The notes under the pieces were generated by a model that saw only the letters and a program-made list of their open reading frames with translations, ran no database searches and was not told the origin of the DNA. Made by a program: the position numbers and the translations under genes. Positions 43,284-50,495 of a stretch of 64,000 nt of DNA are shown here, piece by piece. The stretch's first letter is position 1. Every line of letters begins with the position of its first letter. Location of the stretch: positions 1-64,000 of the forward strand of contig NZ_JAGPOT010000017.1 in NCBI RefSeq assembly GCF_018224015.1, written 5' to 3'. This stretch comes from Pseudarthrobacter albicanus. Lineage in GTDB: Bacteria; Actinomycetota; Actinomycetes; Actinomycetales; Micrococcaceae.

Positions 43284-43625
43284 TTATTGTTCGGCGGCCC
43301 GTTTGATGGCGGCCAGCCGGGTGTCCCACAACTTGGCCGCACTGGCGAGCCATGCGGCGGTCTGATCCAGCGGTTCCCGACGGACGGAGTACAGGACCTG
43401 TTTGCCGGACCGTTTGGATTCCACCAGCCCGGCCGCTTTGAGCACCTCCAGGTGTTTCGCGACGGCCTGGCGCGTCACGCCCAACGGTTCCGCCAGCGTC
43501 GTGGCGGTGGCCGCCCCGGCGATGCCCAGCAGCTCCAGCAGGCGCTGCCGGGCAGGATCACCCAAGGCGGCAAAGATGGCCACCGGGGGATGGAGGCCAC
43601 CACCGGGCCGTGCGTCGTCGTTCAC
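43284..43625 (-). CDS. ArsR-family repressor, SRPBCC-coupled
   Basis: The 113-residue winged helix has IFAALGDPARQRLLELLGIA, GVTRQAVAKHLEVLKAAGLV and GKQVLYSVRREPL. There are no metal-binding Cys residues. GTG 43625 overlaps the TGA of the SRPBCC gene (GTGA), which decides the start; the frame upstream is antisense-like. It probably represses its own operon through the palindrome at 44109-44136. Confidence 0.88.
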   Translation of the reverse strand: MNDDARPGGGLHPPVAIFAALGDPARQRLLELLGIAGAATATTLAEPLGVTRQAVAKHLEVLKAAGLVESKRSGKQVLYSVRREPLDQTAAWLASAAKLWDTRLAAIKRAAEQ

Positions 43626-44086
43626 TCGGCCGCGGTGACGTCCGCCAGGGAGAACGTCCGTGCGGCGGCCAGCTCGATGCGCCAGCCCTCGGTGTTGCCG
43701 TTGAACGCCTTGACCCGGTCTTCCTCGCTCAGGGGCAGCGCTGCGAAGCCACTCTCCACCACCTTGAGAGTGACCCCGCCAGGACGCTCCTCGAGGAAGA
43801 ACTCCACCAGGGTCTGCTTGCCTTCGGCGCGCTTGTCCCCGGGCACGCTGCCGGGCTCCCAGCGGAAGCTCGCGAACGTCGGTTCGCGGAATTCGACGGT
43901 GCTGATGGAGAAGACGCCGTGCGTGGCGTCGTGGACCACGGTCAGCCCGTCCCGCTCCTCCAGCCGGTGCTCGCGGATTTCGCCCTCGTTGATCCACCAG
44001 CCTGGCTCGGACACCAGCTGCCAGACCCGGCCGATCGGCGCGTCGATGTCGATCTGCCGTTCAATACTGTCGCTAAAAGTGCTCAT
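43622..44086 (-). CDS. SRPBCC (AHSA1-like) protein
   Basis: The 154-residue START-like protein has FSDSIERQIDIDAPIGRVWQ, SEPGWWINEG and the C-terminal FNGNTEGWRIELAAA. GGAG lies seven bases ahead of ATG 44086. It is the first gene of a two-gene operon with an ArsR repressor. It is similar in arrangement, but not order, to the operon at 33653-34923, and seems to be an independent member of the same system. Confidence 0.87.
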   Translation of the reverse strand: MSTFSDSIERQIDIDAPIGRVWQLVSEPGWWINEGEIREHRLEERDGLTVVHDATHGVFSISTVEFREPTFASFRWEPGSVPGDKRAEGKQTLVEFFLEERPGGVTLKVVESGFAALPLSEEDRVKAFNGNTEGWRIELAAARTFSLADVTAAE

Positions 44087-44108
44087 GGGAAGCTCCAATC
44101 AAGAAAAT

Positions 44109-44136
44109 TAACGTGCAACTAAATGGTTGCACGTTA
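44109..44136. promoter_or_regulatory. 28-bp perfect palindromic operator (ArsR type)
   Basis: TAACGTGCAAC-TAAATG-GTTGCACGTTA has perfect 11-base arms. It lies 23 bases upstream of the SRPBCC start and shares its GCAAC...GTTGC core with 33573-33595. A position over the promoter of the ArsR operon implies autorepression. Confidence 0.75.
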
Positions 44137-44360
44137 GGTGGCTGGAGTCTAGCCCTGCCCAAGATTCAAAGACACCCACCGCCTGACAACCCGGCCCTCA
44201 TGAAAGATCCGAGTCAGCGTCACTGCTGTTTACCTGGCTGGTTTGGTGTCAGCCACGGACCGCAGATTCCAGCCACCGGGAGGCGGACGATGGCGCCTGC
44301 CGGCACCTGCCGATCAGAGTTCGATGCGGGCAAACCAGCGCCGACCCCTCCGTATGCCGC

Positions 44361-44783
44361 TCATGGCGTGGTTGTGGCAGTACCTGCCAGTCGCTGGATC
44401 AGGGCGAGGCCGGCTGGTGTTCCGGGCCAGTGCCGTTCCAAGGGACCGTGGCCCGCTTTGCGGATGACCGAGCGCAGGACCAGGGCCACGATGATGGCGT
44501 CATCGGCGTACCCGATGACCGGAAGGAAGTCCGGGACCAGATCAATAGGTGAGGCGAGGTAGACCAGCAGCAGGACCAGGCGGACACGGATTGAGCGCGG
44601 CAGGGTCCGGTCCGCGGTCAGCCGGCGCAGCAGGGTCAGCAGATCCGGCAGGAGCCGCAGGGCTTCCTTCATGCCCACCGCCTCCGGATGCTTTCGGGCG
44701 TAGAGGGCCAGAAGGACCAGCAGCACGGCGTAGATCAGGACCACCCCGCCGCCGACCGCGATCGCCGCATCCCAGAAGTTCAT
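44361..44783 (-). CDS. DUF1232 (YkvA-like) membrane protein
   Basis: The product is 140 residues: an N-terminal helix (AIAVGGGVVLIYAVLLVLLA), then the DUF1232 signature YLASPIDLVPDFLPVIGYAD. Function is unknown; the family is frequent in soil bacteria. ATG 44783 overlaps the TGA of the cation transporter gene, so the two are coupled. Confidence 0.85.
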   Translation of the reverse strand: MNFWDAAIAVGGGVVLIYAVLLVLLALYARKHPEAVGMKEALRLLPDLLTLLRRLTADRTLPRSIRVRLVLLLVYLASPIDLVPDFLPVIGYADDAIIVALVLRSVIRKAGHGPLERHWPGTPAGLALIQRLAGTATTTP

Positions 44784-45406
44784 GCCGTGGCCTCTTCGGC
44801 GGTGTGCTGGAAGGCGTGGCGTGCTTCCCGGGCGGCGTAGTAAATGATCGCCAGGCCCGCCAGAGGATCGGCCCACCACCACCCGAACACAGCATTCAGG
44901 ACCAGCCCTGCCAGTACAGCGCCCGCCAGGTAGGCATCGACCAGGGTCACCTTTCCCTCCGCGCGCAGCACCTGATTGCCCAAAGCCCGGCCGGTGCGGA
45001 TCTTGCCCCAGGCCAGGGCGAGCATGACCGCGAAGGTCAGTGCCGTCCAGACAATGCCCGGACCGGAGGTGGCAGGGCGGACGCCTGTGACAAACACGAT
45101 GACCAGCTGGATCACCAGATAGGCGACGAGGACCGCGAAGGCCGCCCCGATCAGCCGCATCGCCCGGTTCTCCCGGTCCGCGTGGATGCCTTTGAGCTGC
45201 CAGACCACGACCAGGGAGGCGAAGATCTCGATCAGCGAATCCAGACCGAAACCGGCCAGCGCCGGGGAACCGGCGCCCACGGCGGCGGCGGCAAGTACAC
45301 CCAGGCCGATCACGTTCCAGCCCAGGGTCGCGTATTCAAGGCGCAGTCCACGGCGCACCAAGCCTTCGTGCTGCAATGTGGCGGCAGCGCCGTCTGTACT
45401 GGCCAT
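44780..45406 (-). CDS. Cation diffusion facilitator-like transporter, membrane domain only
   Basis: The 208-residue protein has six helices. It opens LRLEYATLGWNVIGLGVLAA, with the metal-site-like GFGLDSLIEIFASLVVVWQL (D-S-x3-E), a Lys/Val-VDAYLAG stretch (TLVDAYLAGAVLAGLVLN), and ends FQHTAEEATA. The usual cytoplasmic CDF dimer domain is lacking, as in several small actinobacterial relatives. The metal is not predictable. ATG 45406 excludes a 38-residue upstream extension of poor quality. Confidence 0.8.
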   Translation of the reverse strand: MASTDGAAATLQHEGLVRRGLRLEYATLGWNVIGLGVLAAAAVGAGSPALAGFGLDSLIEIFASLVVVWQLKGIHADRENRAMRLIGAAFAVLVAYLVIQLVIVFVTGVRPATSGPGIVWTALTFAVMLALAWGKIRTGRALGNQVLRAEGKVTLVDAYLAGAVLAGLVLNAVFGWWWADPLAGLAIIYYAAREARHAFQHTAEEATA

Positions 45407-45526
45407 GGGTGCCTGTTTCCTTGTCGTGGATCTGTTCCTGATCACGCGGGCCGCTCCGGCGCGCACAAGCCTCAAGTACAGCGTAGTTGGCACTAGGACA
45501 CCACCCGGACTGGGCCCCATAGAACG

Positions 45527-45563
45527 CTGGCGTCGGATAATTCACGAATTCACAAGCCACCCC
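45527..45563 (-). repeat. Second right-type Tn3-like end
   Basis: CTGGCGTCGGATAATTCACG to CACAAGCCACCCC is 37 bases long. It matches the right end at 45998-46034 at both extremities, with divergence in the middle. Confidence 0.55.
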
Positions 45564-45564
45564 T

Positions 45565-45760
45565 ACAACACCGCGATGACCATCGCGCGGGAGATCCGCA
45601 CGAACACCGGCTACAAACGTGCCGCCGACGAAGCCCACGCGCTCATGCGCCAGGCCTTCAACCAGCCGGGCGACATCGACCCCGGCCATCGACGAGCTCT
45701 GCGAACACCTCACCAGCACCGCAACACCGGGCTGACCCTCAAATTCGCCATGTCGGGAGT
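45565..45760 (+). pseudogene. Putative transposase C-terminal remnant
   Basis: Frames give MTIAREIRTNTGYKRAADEA, HALMRQAFNQPGDID and, after a frame change, AIDELCEHLTSTATPG with LTLKFAMS. The order matches the tail of a large actinobacterial transposase-like family, with deletions. It begins directly after a Tn3-like end. Confidence 0.45.
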
Positions 45761-45779
45761 CCTGGGGCCTGGGCCCGGG

Positions 45780-46002
45780 CCAAGATGTCGTCGCAGACCA
45801 GGTGCCTCGCCCGGGCCGTCTTCTTCAACCGGTCCAGAGAGATCCACGACCGGCTCCTTCGAGCAGCAACGCCACCGGCCCAGCGGGCTGATCACCCCTG
45901 GGATGGGAACACATCAACCTCACCGGCGACTACACCTGGCCACCCACCATCCACCTCAAACCCGGCAAATACAGGCCGCTACGACGCCCGGCAAAACCTT
46001 AG
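45780..46002 (+). pseudogene. Tn3-family transposase (TnpA), C-terminal remnant
   Basis: One frame gives LARAVFFNRSREIHDRLL. Another gives [20 protein letters not shown] then [15 protein letters not shown] and TAG, the characteristic C-terminus of Tn3-family TnpA. The stop codon overlaps the terminal repeat (CCTTAG), as in intact Tn3-type elements. Confidence 0.8.
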
Positions 46003-46034
46003 CGTCGGATGTTTCATTTTTCACAAGCCACCCC
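45998..46034 (-). repeat. Right 37-bp terminal repeat of a Tn3-family element
   Basis: On the minus strand it starts GGGGTGGCTTGTG and ends CCGACGCTAAG, fitting the Tn3-family GGGG/TAAG convention, and it overlaps the tnpA stop codon. Confidence 0.75.
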
Positions 46035-46149
46035 GGGGAGGGACAATGCCGCTCGCCCCTGTCGGTTTGGTCCATGGCGTTCCCGGGAGTGCGGACTGGT
46101 CCGTGTCCTCGTGAGCGCCATGGGCTGATAACCACTGACCGTTTGGTCC

Positions 46150-46182
46150 TTGACCCGGTCCCCCTGCGCGGGGATAGCCTGT
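46150..46182 (+). promoter_or_regulatory. Candidate sigma-70-type promoter
   Basis: TTGACC and TAGCCT are spaced 17 bases apart around the palindrome CCCCCTGCGCGGGG, about 140 bases ahead of the MoaF-like gene. The prediction rests on consensus similarity only. Confidence 0.35.
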
Positions 46183-46323
46183 TCCTGACGGACGGACGGA
46201 CGCGTCCGCCGAAGCCGGACCGGGCCGTTAACCGTTCCGACAAATGAGGGGGGATCCTCCACCGCATAGGCCATTCGGCTGCACACCGTTTTCCGCGGCC
46301 GCCCATATCCACAGAAGGCTGCC

Positions 46324-46659
46324 ATGTCAGAGAAGACTCAGATCATCGGACGAAAATTTGTTTTCGATTTCGGCGACGACGCCAAATACGAACTGAATTT
46401 CGTTGCCGAGGACAAACTCGAGGTCACCGTCGTCGCCGACAGCAGCTACCCGGCCGGGACACTGAACAAATTCGATATCACCCGCACGCAGCTCCGCCCC
46501 GACCTGTATCTGGTCACCTGGGTCGAGGACGACACCGGCAACACCGTCACCCACGTCCAGGACTACGCAAACCTGACCGCCTACACCAGCATCACTGACC
46601 TGGCCTCCCGCGGCTTCTGGAACCTTAGGGGGCGAATCATCCCGGTCACTGGTCAGTGA
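46324..46659 (+). CDS. MoaF-like small protein
   Basis: The 111-residue lipocalin-like beta protein has IGRKFVFDFGDDAKYELNFV, DITRTQLRPDLYLVTWVEDD and NTVTHVQDYANLTAYTSIT, the pattern of MoaF-type domains. AGAAGG precedes ATG 46324 by six bases. Relatives accompany small-molecule redox genes; the role is unknown. Two oxidoreductase/SnoaL genes follow on the same strand after gaps of 171 and 94 bases. Confidence 0.75.
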   Translation: MSEKTQIIGRKFVFDFGDDAKYELNFVAEDKLEVTVVADSSYPAGTLNKFDITRTQLRPDLYLVTWVEDDTGNTVTHVQDYANLTAYTSITDLASRGFWNLRGRIIPVTGQ

Positions 46660-46830
46660 CCCGCCCACAGGCCATCATCGGCTCCGTGCCGCACGGATCA
46701 GCGCAGCCGCTGCCCCGGGCGCCCCGACCCCGGCGGGGAAGGCCCGCGCGCACGGCGCCGGGACCTCCGACGCAATTGTCGGCCCCCGCCTGCACCGGCC
46801 GCAGGTGACCGCCTCAGGAAGGAAGCACAG

Positions 46831-47475
46831 ATGAAGATCGGCATCATCGGAGCCACCGGCAACGCCGGGCGCGCCATCGTCATCCAGGCCCTCTCTCGCG
46901 GGCACGAGGCCACCGCCATCGTCAGGGATCCGTCGAAGGCCGCCGAGGTGCTTGGCGCCGATGTTCCCGTCCTGGCCCGCGATGCGTTCGACCTGACTGC
47001 CGAGGACCTCCGCACCTTCGACGTCGTGGTGAACGCATTCGCCACCGCCCCGAACCATGCCCGCCGGCATGTCGACCTCGCCCGGGAGCTGGTGGAACTC
47101 ACCCGGGGCAATGAATCACCGCGGCTGGTGTTCATCCTCGGCGCCGGCAGCCTGAGAACCGACGGGGACCACCACCTCCTCATCGAGGATCTCCGCCAGA
47201 TGCCCGGTGCCGACGCCTGGGTGTCGATCCCCGAGAACCAGCTCAGAGAGCTCGAGTACCTGCGCAGCGTAACCGACGTCGACTGGGTAGGGATCTCGCC
47301 CTCTGCCCAATTCGAACCGGGCGAGGCACGGGGCGTGGTCCTGGGCACCGACGAACTCCTGGTCGCAGGCGACGGGACGTCCCACACGACGACGGGCACC
47401 ATGGCCGTGGCCATCCTTGACGAGATCGAGCACCCCGCCCACCGCCGGCAGCGGTTCACCGTCGGCGACCGCTGA
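46831..47475 (+). CDS. NAD(P)-binding reductase, YwnB/BLVRB-like atypical SDR
   Basis: The 214-residue protein has the Rossmann start KIGIIGATGNAGRAIVIQAL, VRDPSKAAEV, the NAFATAP loop and LVFILGAGSL. Such proteins are flavin- or NADPH-dependent reductases of the NmrA/BVR-B group. AGGAAGG is well placed before ATG 46831. A truncated copy of its first about 30 codons occurs on the minus strand at 54872-54956. The SnoaL gene follows, suggesting a two-gene unit. Confidence 0.85.
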   Translation: MKIGIIGATGNAGRAIVIQALSRGHEATAIVRDPSKAAEVLGADVPVLARDAFDLTAEDLRTFDVVVNAFATAPNHARRHVDLARELVELTRGNESPRLVFILGAGSLRTDGDHHLLIEDLRQMPGADAWVSIPENQLRELEYLRSVTDVDWVGISPSAQFEPGEARGVVLGTDELLVAGDGTSHTTTGTMAVAILDEIEHPAHRRQRFTVGDR

Positions 47476-47569
47476 CCCGAGCCGCAGACACGACAAACAC
47501 AACACGGCACAACGAAGGTTGCCTCACTCCTTCCTAACCAGGAAAGTCACCGCCGAAAGGAAGAACCCA

Positions 47570-48007
47570 ATGGGTGCCGAAGAGGACATGCAGCTCATGC
47601 AGACCTTTGATGATGCGTGGAACGCCGAGGACTGGGACACCTTCGCGAGCAGGCACAAGGAGGACACCGTGCTGAGCTGGCTCGGTGGCCAGCCACCCAC
47701 CCATGGCGTCGCCGCCCATCGGGCCGAGAGCGAGGCGATGTTCAGGACGTTCCCCGACAACAAGGTCGGCAACCGGCCCTACAAGACGCTGTTCGCCAGC
47801 GGCGACTGCACCTTTTCGATCGCCAGCTTCACCGGGACCATGACCGGGCCGATGGTCCTTGCCGACGGCACGGAAATCCCGCCGACCGGAAAGTCCTTCG
47901 AAGTCGGCTTCTGCACCGTGGCGCGTTGGGACAACGGCCAGATCGTCGAGGAGAACCTCTTCTATGACATGCCCGGAATGATGTCCCAACTGGGCCTGGG
48001 CGGCTGA
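47570..48007 (+). CDS. SnoaL-like (NTF2-fold) polyketide-cyclase-type protein
   Basis: The 145-residue protein has MQTFDDAWNAEDWDTFASRH, the TVLSWLGG strand, HGVAAHRAESEAMFRTFPDN and WDNGQIVEENLFYDMPGMM, typical of ester-cyclase/SnoaL domains. AAAGGAAG precedes ATG 47570, which excludes a 51-residue upstream extension. It pairs with the NAD(P)-binding gene. A related SnoaL gene lies at 54358-54705 beside the fragment copy of that partner. Confidence 0.82.
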   Translation: MGAEEDMQLMQTFDDAWNAEDWDTFASRHKEDTVLSWLGGQPPTHGVAAHRAESEAMFRTFPDNKVGNRPYKTLFASGDCTFSIASFTGTMTGPMVLADGTEIPPTGKSFEVGFCTVARWDNGQIVEENLFYDMPGMMSQLGLGG

Positions 48008-48170
48008 TCTCGGAGGGCGCAGGACCCGGCGTGCACTTCCATGGGTGCACTGCGTGTCGGAGGGACGACCCGGGCCACACCCATCCACCTGGACCGCCAA
48101 CCTCAAAGTCAATCCTTTAAATTGGGTTGCGCCAGCGGGGGCAAGCTTGGCGATTTCCTCGGCAGCGGAC

Positions 48171-48306
48171 GTACCTGGGTCGCCACTGCCGCGGGCTCCG
48201 GTTATCCCTCGCTCGGTGCCGCCATTGACGTCGACACGGCGGTGATCGGCGGCGGCGTTGCGGGTTTGACCGCAGCACTGGCGCTGAAGCGTGCAGGCCA
48301 CTCGTT
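48171..48306 (+). pseudogene. FAD-dependent oxidoreductase, N-terminal remnant
   Basis: The frame reads WVATAAGSGYPSLGAAIDVD, then TAVIGGGVAGLTAALALKRA and GHS, the Rossmann dinucleotide motif of a DAO-type oxidoreductase. It then loses all similarity. No start codon with a ribosome site and no C-terminal part are present. Confidence 0.65.
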
Positions 48307-48425
48307 CGCAGGCGGCTGGCGTACCGAAACGGAACATCATGGCCTTCCGGGAGACGGAAATTCGGCGAACCGAAAAACATGCAAATGCATGGACCGAGCC
48401 GATAAGTATGGAAGACTTGTCTCAT

Positions 48426-48550
48426 CGAAGGGGAGTAGTTCTCACCGTCCGCGTCGCGGACGCAGCGGCGCATCGACATGCTGGCATCCCCCTACGGGAT
48501 GCCCGGTGCGCCACCCGGGCCAGTAGGTTGCCGGGCGAGCGAGACCTTCG
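48426..48550 (+). ncRNA. yybP-ykoY (manganese) riboswitch aptamer
   Basis: The two conserved loops of the Mn2+ riboswitch are present in order: GGGGAGTAG (48430-48438) and GCGAGACC (48539-48546). They are enclosed by a P1 helix CGAAGG (48426-48431) and CCTTCG (48545-48550). GC-rich helices fill the middle (GTCCGCG/CGCGGAC and CATCCCC-TACGGGATG). The downstream gene encodes a VIT1/CCC1-type Fe/Mn transporter, a logical target. The spacing and both loop consensuses make the identification strong even without a covariance search. Confidence 0.85.
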
Positions 48551-48573
48551 GTCAGACACCACTCTGACCGAAG
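48546..48573 (+). promoter_or_regulatory. Expression-platform hairpin competing with riboswitch P1
   Basis: CTTCGGTCAGA (48546-48556) and TCTGACCGAAG (48563-48573) pair perfectly over 11 bases with a six-base loop. The first arm includes most of the 3' strand of P1 (CCTTCG), so the two structures exclude each other. No U-tract follows. Confidence 0.75.
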
Positions 48574-48624
48574 CTCCGTTGGATACCAGCGGGTTCCGGC
48601 CGGGGTATTGCCTTGAGGACAACC

Positions 48625-49725
48625 ATGACCAACCTGCCCAAGACAGAAACCACACCCGCTTCCCGGAGCGCCCGTTCAGCGGACCTCCGCCGCTGGCGCC
48701 AATATCTGGCCGATGAACGGGCCGAAGCGGGCGTGTACCGGGATTTGGCCGGGCGCAGGACCGGAGAGGAGCGTGAGATACTCCTGGCCCTGGCCGAGGC
48801 CGAATCCCGGCACAAACAGCACTGGAAGGATCTACTCGGCGACAAGGCGGGCAGGCCCCGCCGCGGAAGCCTCAGGACCCGGTTCGTTGGCTTCCTGGCC
48901 CGCCACTTCGGGTCCGTCTTCGTACTTGCCCTGGCCCAGCGCGCCGAAGCACGGTCACCGTACGCGCGCGATGTTCACGCCACCGACGCCATGGCCGCCG
49001 ACGAGCAGATCCACGAGGAAATCGTCCGCGCCCTGGCCACGCGCGGGCGGAACCGGCTCTCCGGCAGCTTCCGTGCCGCGGTCTTCGGCGCCAACGATGG
49101 ACTCGTCAGCAACCTCTCCCTCGTGATGGGCATCAGCGCCAGCGGCGCCTCCAACGGCGTCGTCCTACTCAGCGGCGTGGCCGGGCTCCTCGCCGGCGCC
49201 CTGTCCATGGGGGCAGGAGAATACGTCTCCGTCCGCTCCCAGCGCGAACTGCTCGAAGCGTCAACGCCGAACGAGGAAGCACAGGAGAGACTCCCGTACC
49301 TGAACGTCGACTCCAACGAACTGGCCCTCCTCTACCGTGCGCGGGGCATGGCAGCCGACGAAGCGAACGCCAGGGCCGCAGAGACCCTGCAAAACCCGCA
49401 CGAAGAATCGATCGTGACATCCCCGGAGCACGACAAACACGAAGCCGTCGGTACCGGGCTGGGCGCGGCCACATCCAGCTTCCTGTTCTTCGGCTCCGGC
49501 GCCATCCTGCCCGTACTTCCCTACCTCTTCGGGCTGGAGGGCATCACCGCGCTGATCGTCGCCGGCATCATCGTCGGCCTGGCGCTGTTGACCACCGGCG
49601 CTATCGTTGCACTGCTGTCCGGCGGGGCTCCGCTGAAAATGGCACTACGCCAGCTCGCTATCGGATACGGCGCAGCAGCCGTGACGTACCTGCTCGGGAT
49701 GCTGTTCGGAACCAGCACGGCGTAG
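48625..49725 (+). CDS. VIT1/CCC1-family Fe2+/Mn2+ transporter with N-terminal rubrerythrin-like domain
   Basis: The 366-residue protein has two parts. Residues about 20-150 form a ferritin-like helical bundle (WRQYLADERAEAGVYRDLAG, EREILLALAEAESRHKQHWK, ATDAMAADEQIHEEIVRAL) with Glu/His residues that can bind di-iron. Residues about 155-366 are the five-helix VIT1/CCC1 transporter (FGANDGLVSNLSLVMGISAS, GAGEYVSVRSQRELLE). ATG 48625 with TTGAGGAC ahead is favoured over TTG 48613. The manganese riboswitch upstream implies induction by Mn2+ and an export or detoxification role. Confidence 0.9.
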   Translation: MTNLPKTETTPASRSARSADLRRWRQYLADERAEAGVYRDLAGRRTGEEREILLALAEAESRHKQHWKDLLGDKAGRPRRGSLRTRFVGFLARHFGSVFVLALAQRAEARSPYARDVHATDAMAADEQIHEEIVRALATRGRNRLSGSFRAAVFGANDGLVSNLSLVMGISASGASNGVVLLSGVAGLLAGALSMGAGEYVSVRSQRELLEASTPNEEAQERLPYLNVDSNELALLYRARGMAADEANARAAETLQNPHEESIVTSPEHDKHEAVGTGLGAATSSFLFFGSGAILPVLPYLFGLEGITALIVAGIIVGLALLTTGAIVALLSGGAPLKMALRQLAIGYGAAAVTYLLGMLFGTSTA

Positions 49726-50495
49726 ACGGCACGACACTGCCAGGCCGACCCTGCCGACGGGCCGGCCTGGCAGCCTCGTTTCCACCCAGACCCCGTCCCG
49801 CACATGGACGGTCCTGGCACAGCACCCCCCAAATCTCCGGATTCGAATCCCGCGGTTTGTGCAGTCGGTTTCTGACATTCCGTGCAGACGACTTCGGAAA
49901 ATGACATTCGGAGGAACAGTCCTGGGCGTTCCACTTCCAGGAACTGAGACGGCCCCGCAATCCTGCGCTTCTGAAATGGCCAGTCCGTGGAATCGCCCGA
50001 TCCAGACCCACCTCCAAGGCCATGTCTACGCCCATCTTTCCTGGCGCTTTGCCCACCTATCGGGGCGGATGGCCGAGAGTTAGCTGCCAGGCGTGGAAGT
50101 CGAAGTGAAGCGTCGGGTAGGCGTAGACGTCATTGAGTGTCATTGTCGGTGCGAAAAACGGGTCCCACCGGTCGGGAAACGGCATGGCCCTGGCCAGGGA
50201 CCTGGTGCTTTCCCGTTCCAGCCGGCGGGAGATGGCGGTGATGGTGCCTGTTGTAGACGAGGGATGCGGCCCGGGAGCCCCAGTAATTCACGACGTCAAA
50301 GGGACGGGTTCCCGCGTTCAGGGCTGCAGCGAAGGCCTTGCCGACTGGTTCCACGTGTCATCCCCGGCTTCAGGCCTGGATCCGGCTGCGGTCCAGGCGG
50401 GTCCGCGATTCGTTGCACATGGCTTGGTCACCGGCGCCGGCGCCAATCCGGGGATTACCGCGACCGTTTACGACGTCGCGTGACCGTGCGCCGGA
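49726..50495. other. Gene-poor region with repeat copy B
   Basis: These 770 bases lie between the metal transporter and the Lrp gene. They contain the inverted copy of the 80-base repeat (49859-49943). Reading frames at 50093-50575 on both strands have no ribosome sites and no similarity I recognise; they may be decayed coding sequence. Confidence 0.5.
49859..49943 (-). repeat. Copy B of the 80-base repeat (inverted relative to 32413)
   Basis: The minus strand repeats GGAAGTGGAACGCCCAGGAC and two AATGTCA...CTGCAC units, as at 32413-32497. The two copies are 17 kb apart in opposite orientation. Confidence 0.6.

Larger units (their letters stand above)
40216..46034. mobile_element. Candidate decayed Tn3-family island
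   Basis: The left end reads GGGGTGTGAAAAAAGGG...GACGCTAAG (40216-40249, plus). The right end on the minus strand (46034-45998) reads GGGGTGGCTTGTGAAAAAT...GACGCTAAG. Both have the GGGG start and TAAG end of Tn3-family termini and the correct inverted orientation. A TnpA C-terminus ends inside the right end, and resolvase remnants lie at 42895-43230. No 5-bp target duplication is seen (GTGGT versus GGGGA). A further right-type end at 45527-45563 suggests nested elements. Cargo: PAP2, ChrB-like, DedA, ArsR/SRPBCC, DUF1232 and cation transporter genes. Confidence 0.55.

Noticed and set aside
49838..49862. GGATTCGAATCCCGCGG resembling a tRNA T-arm
   Set aside because: The flanking bases do not form a T-stem, acceptor stem or anticodon arm on either strand, and the motif adjoins the 80-base repeat.
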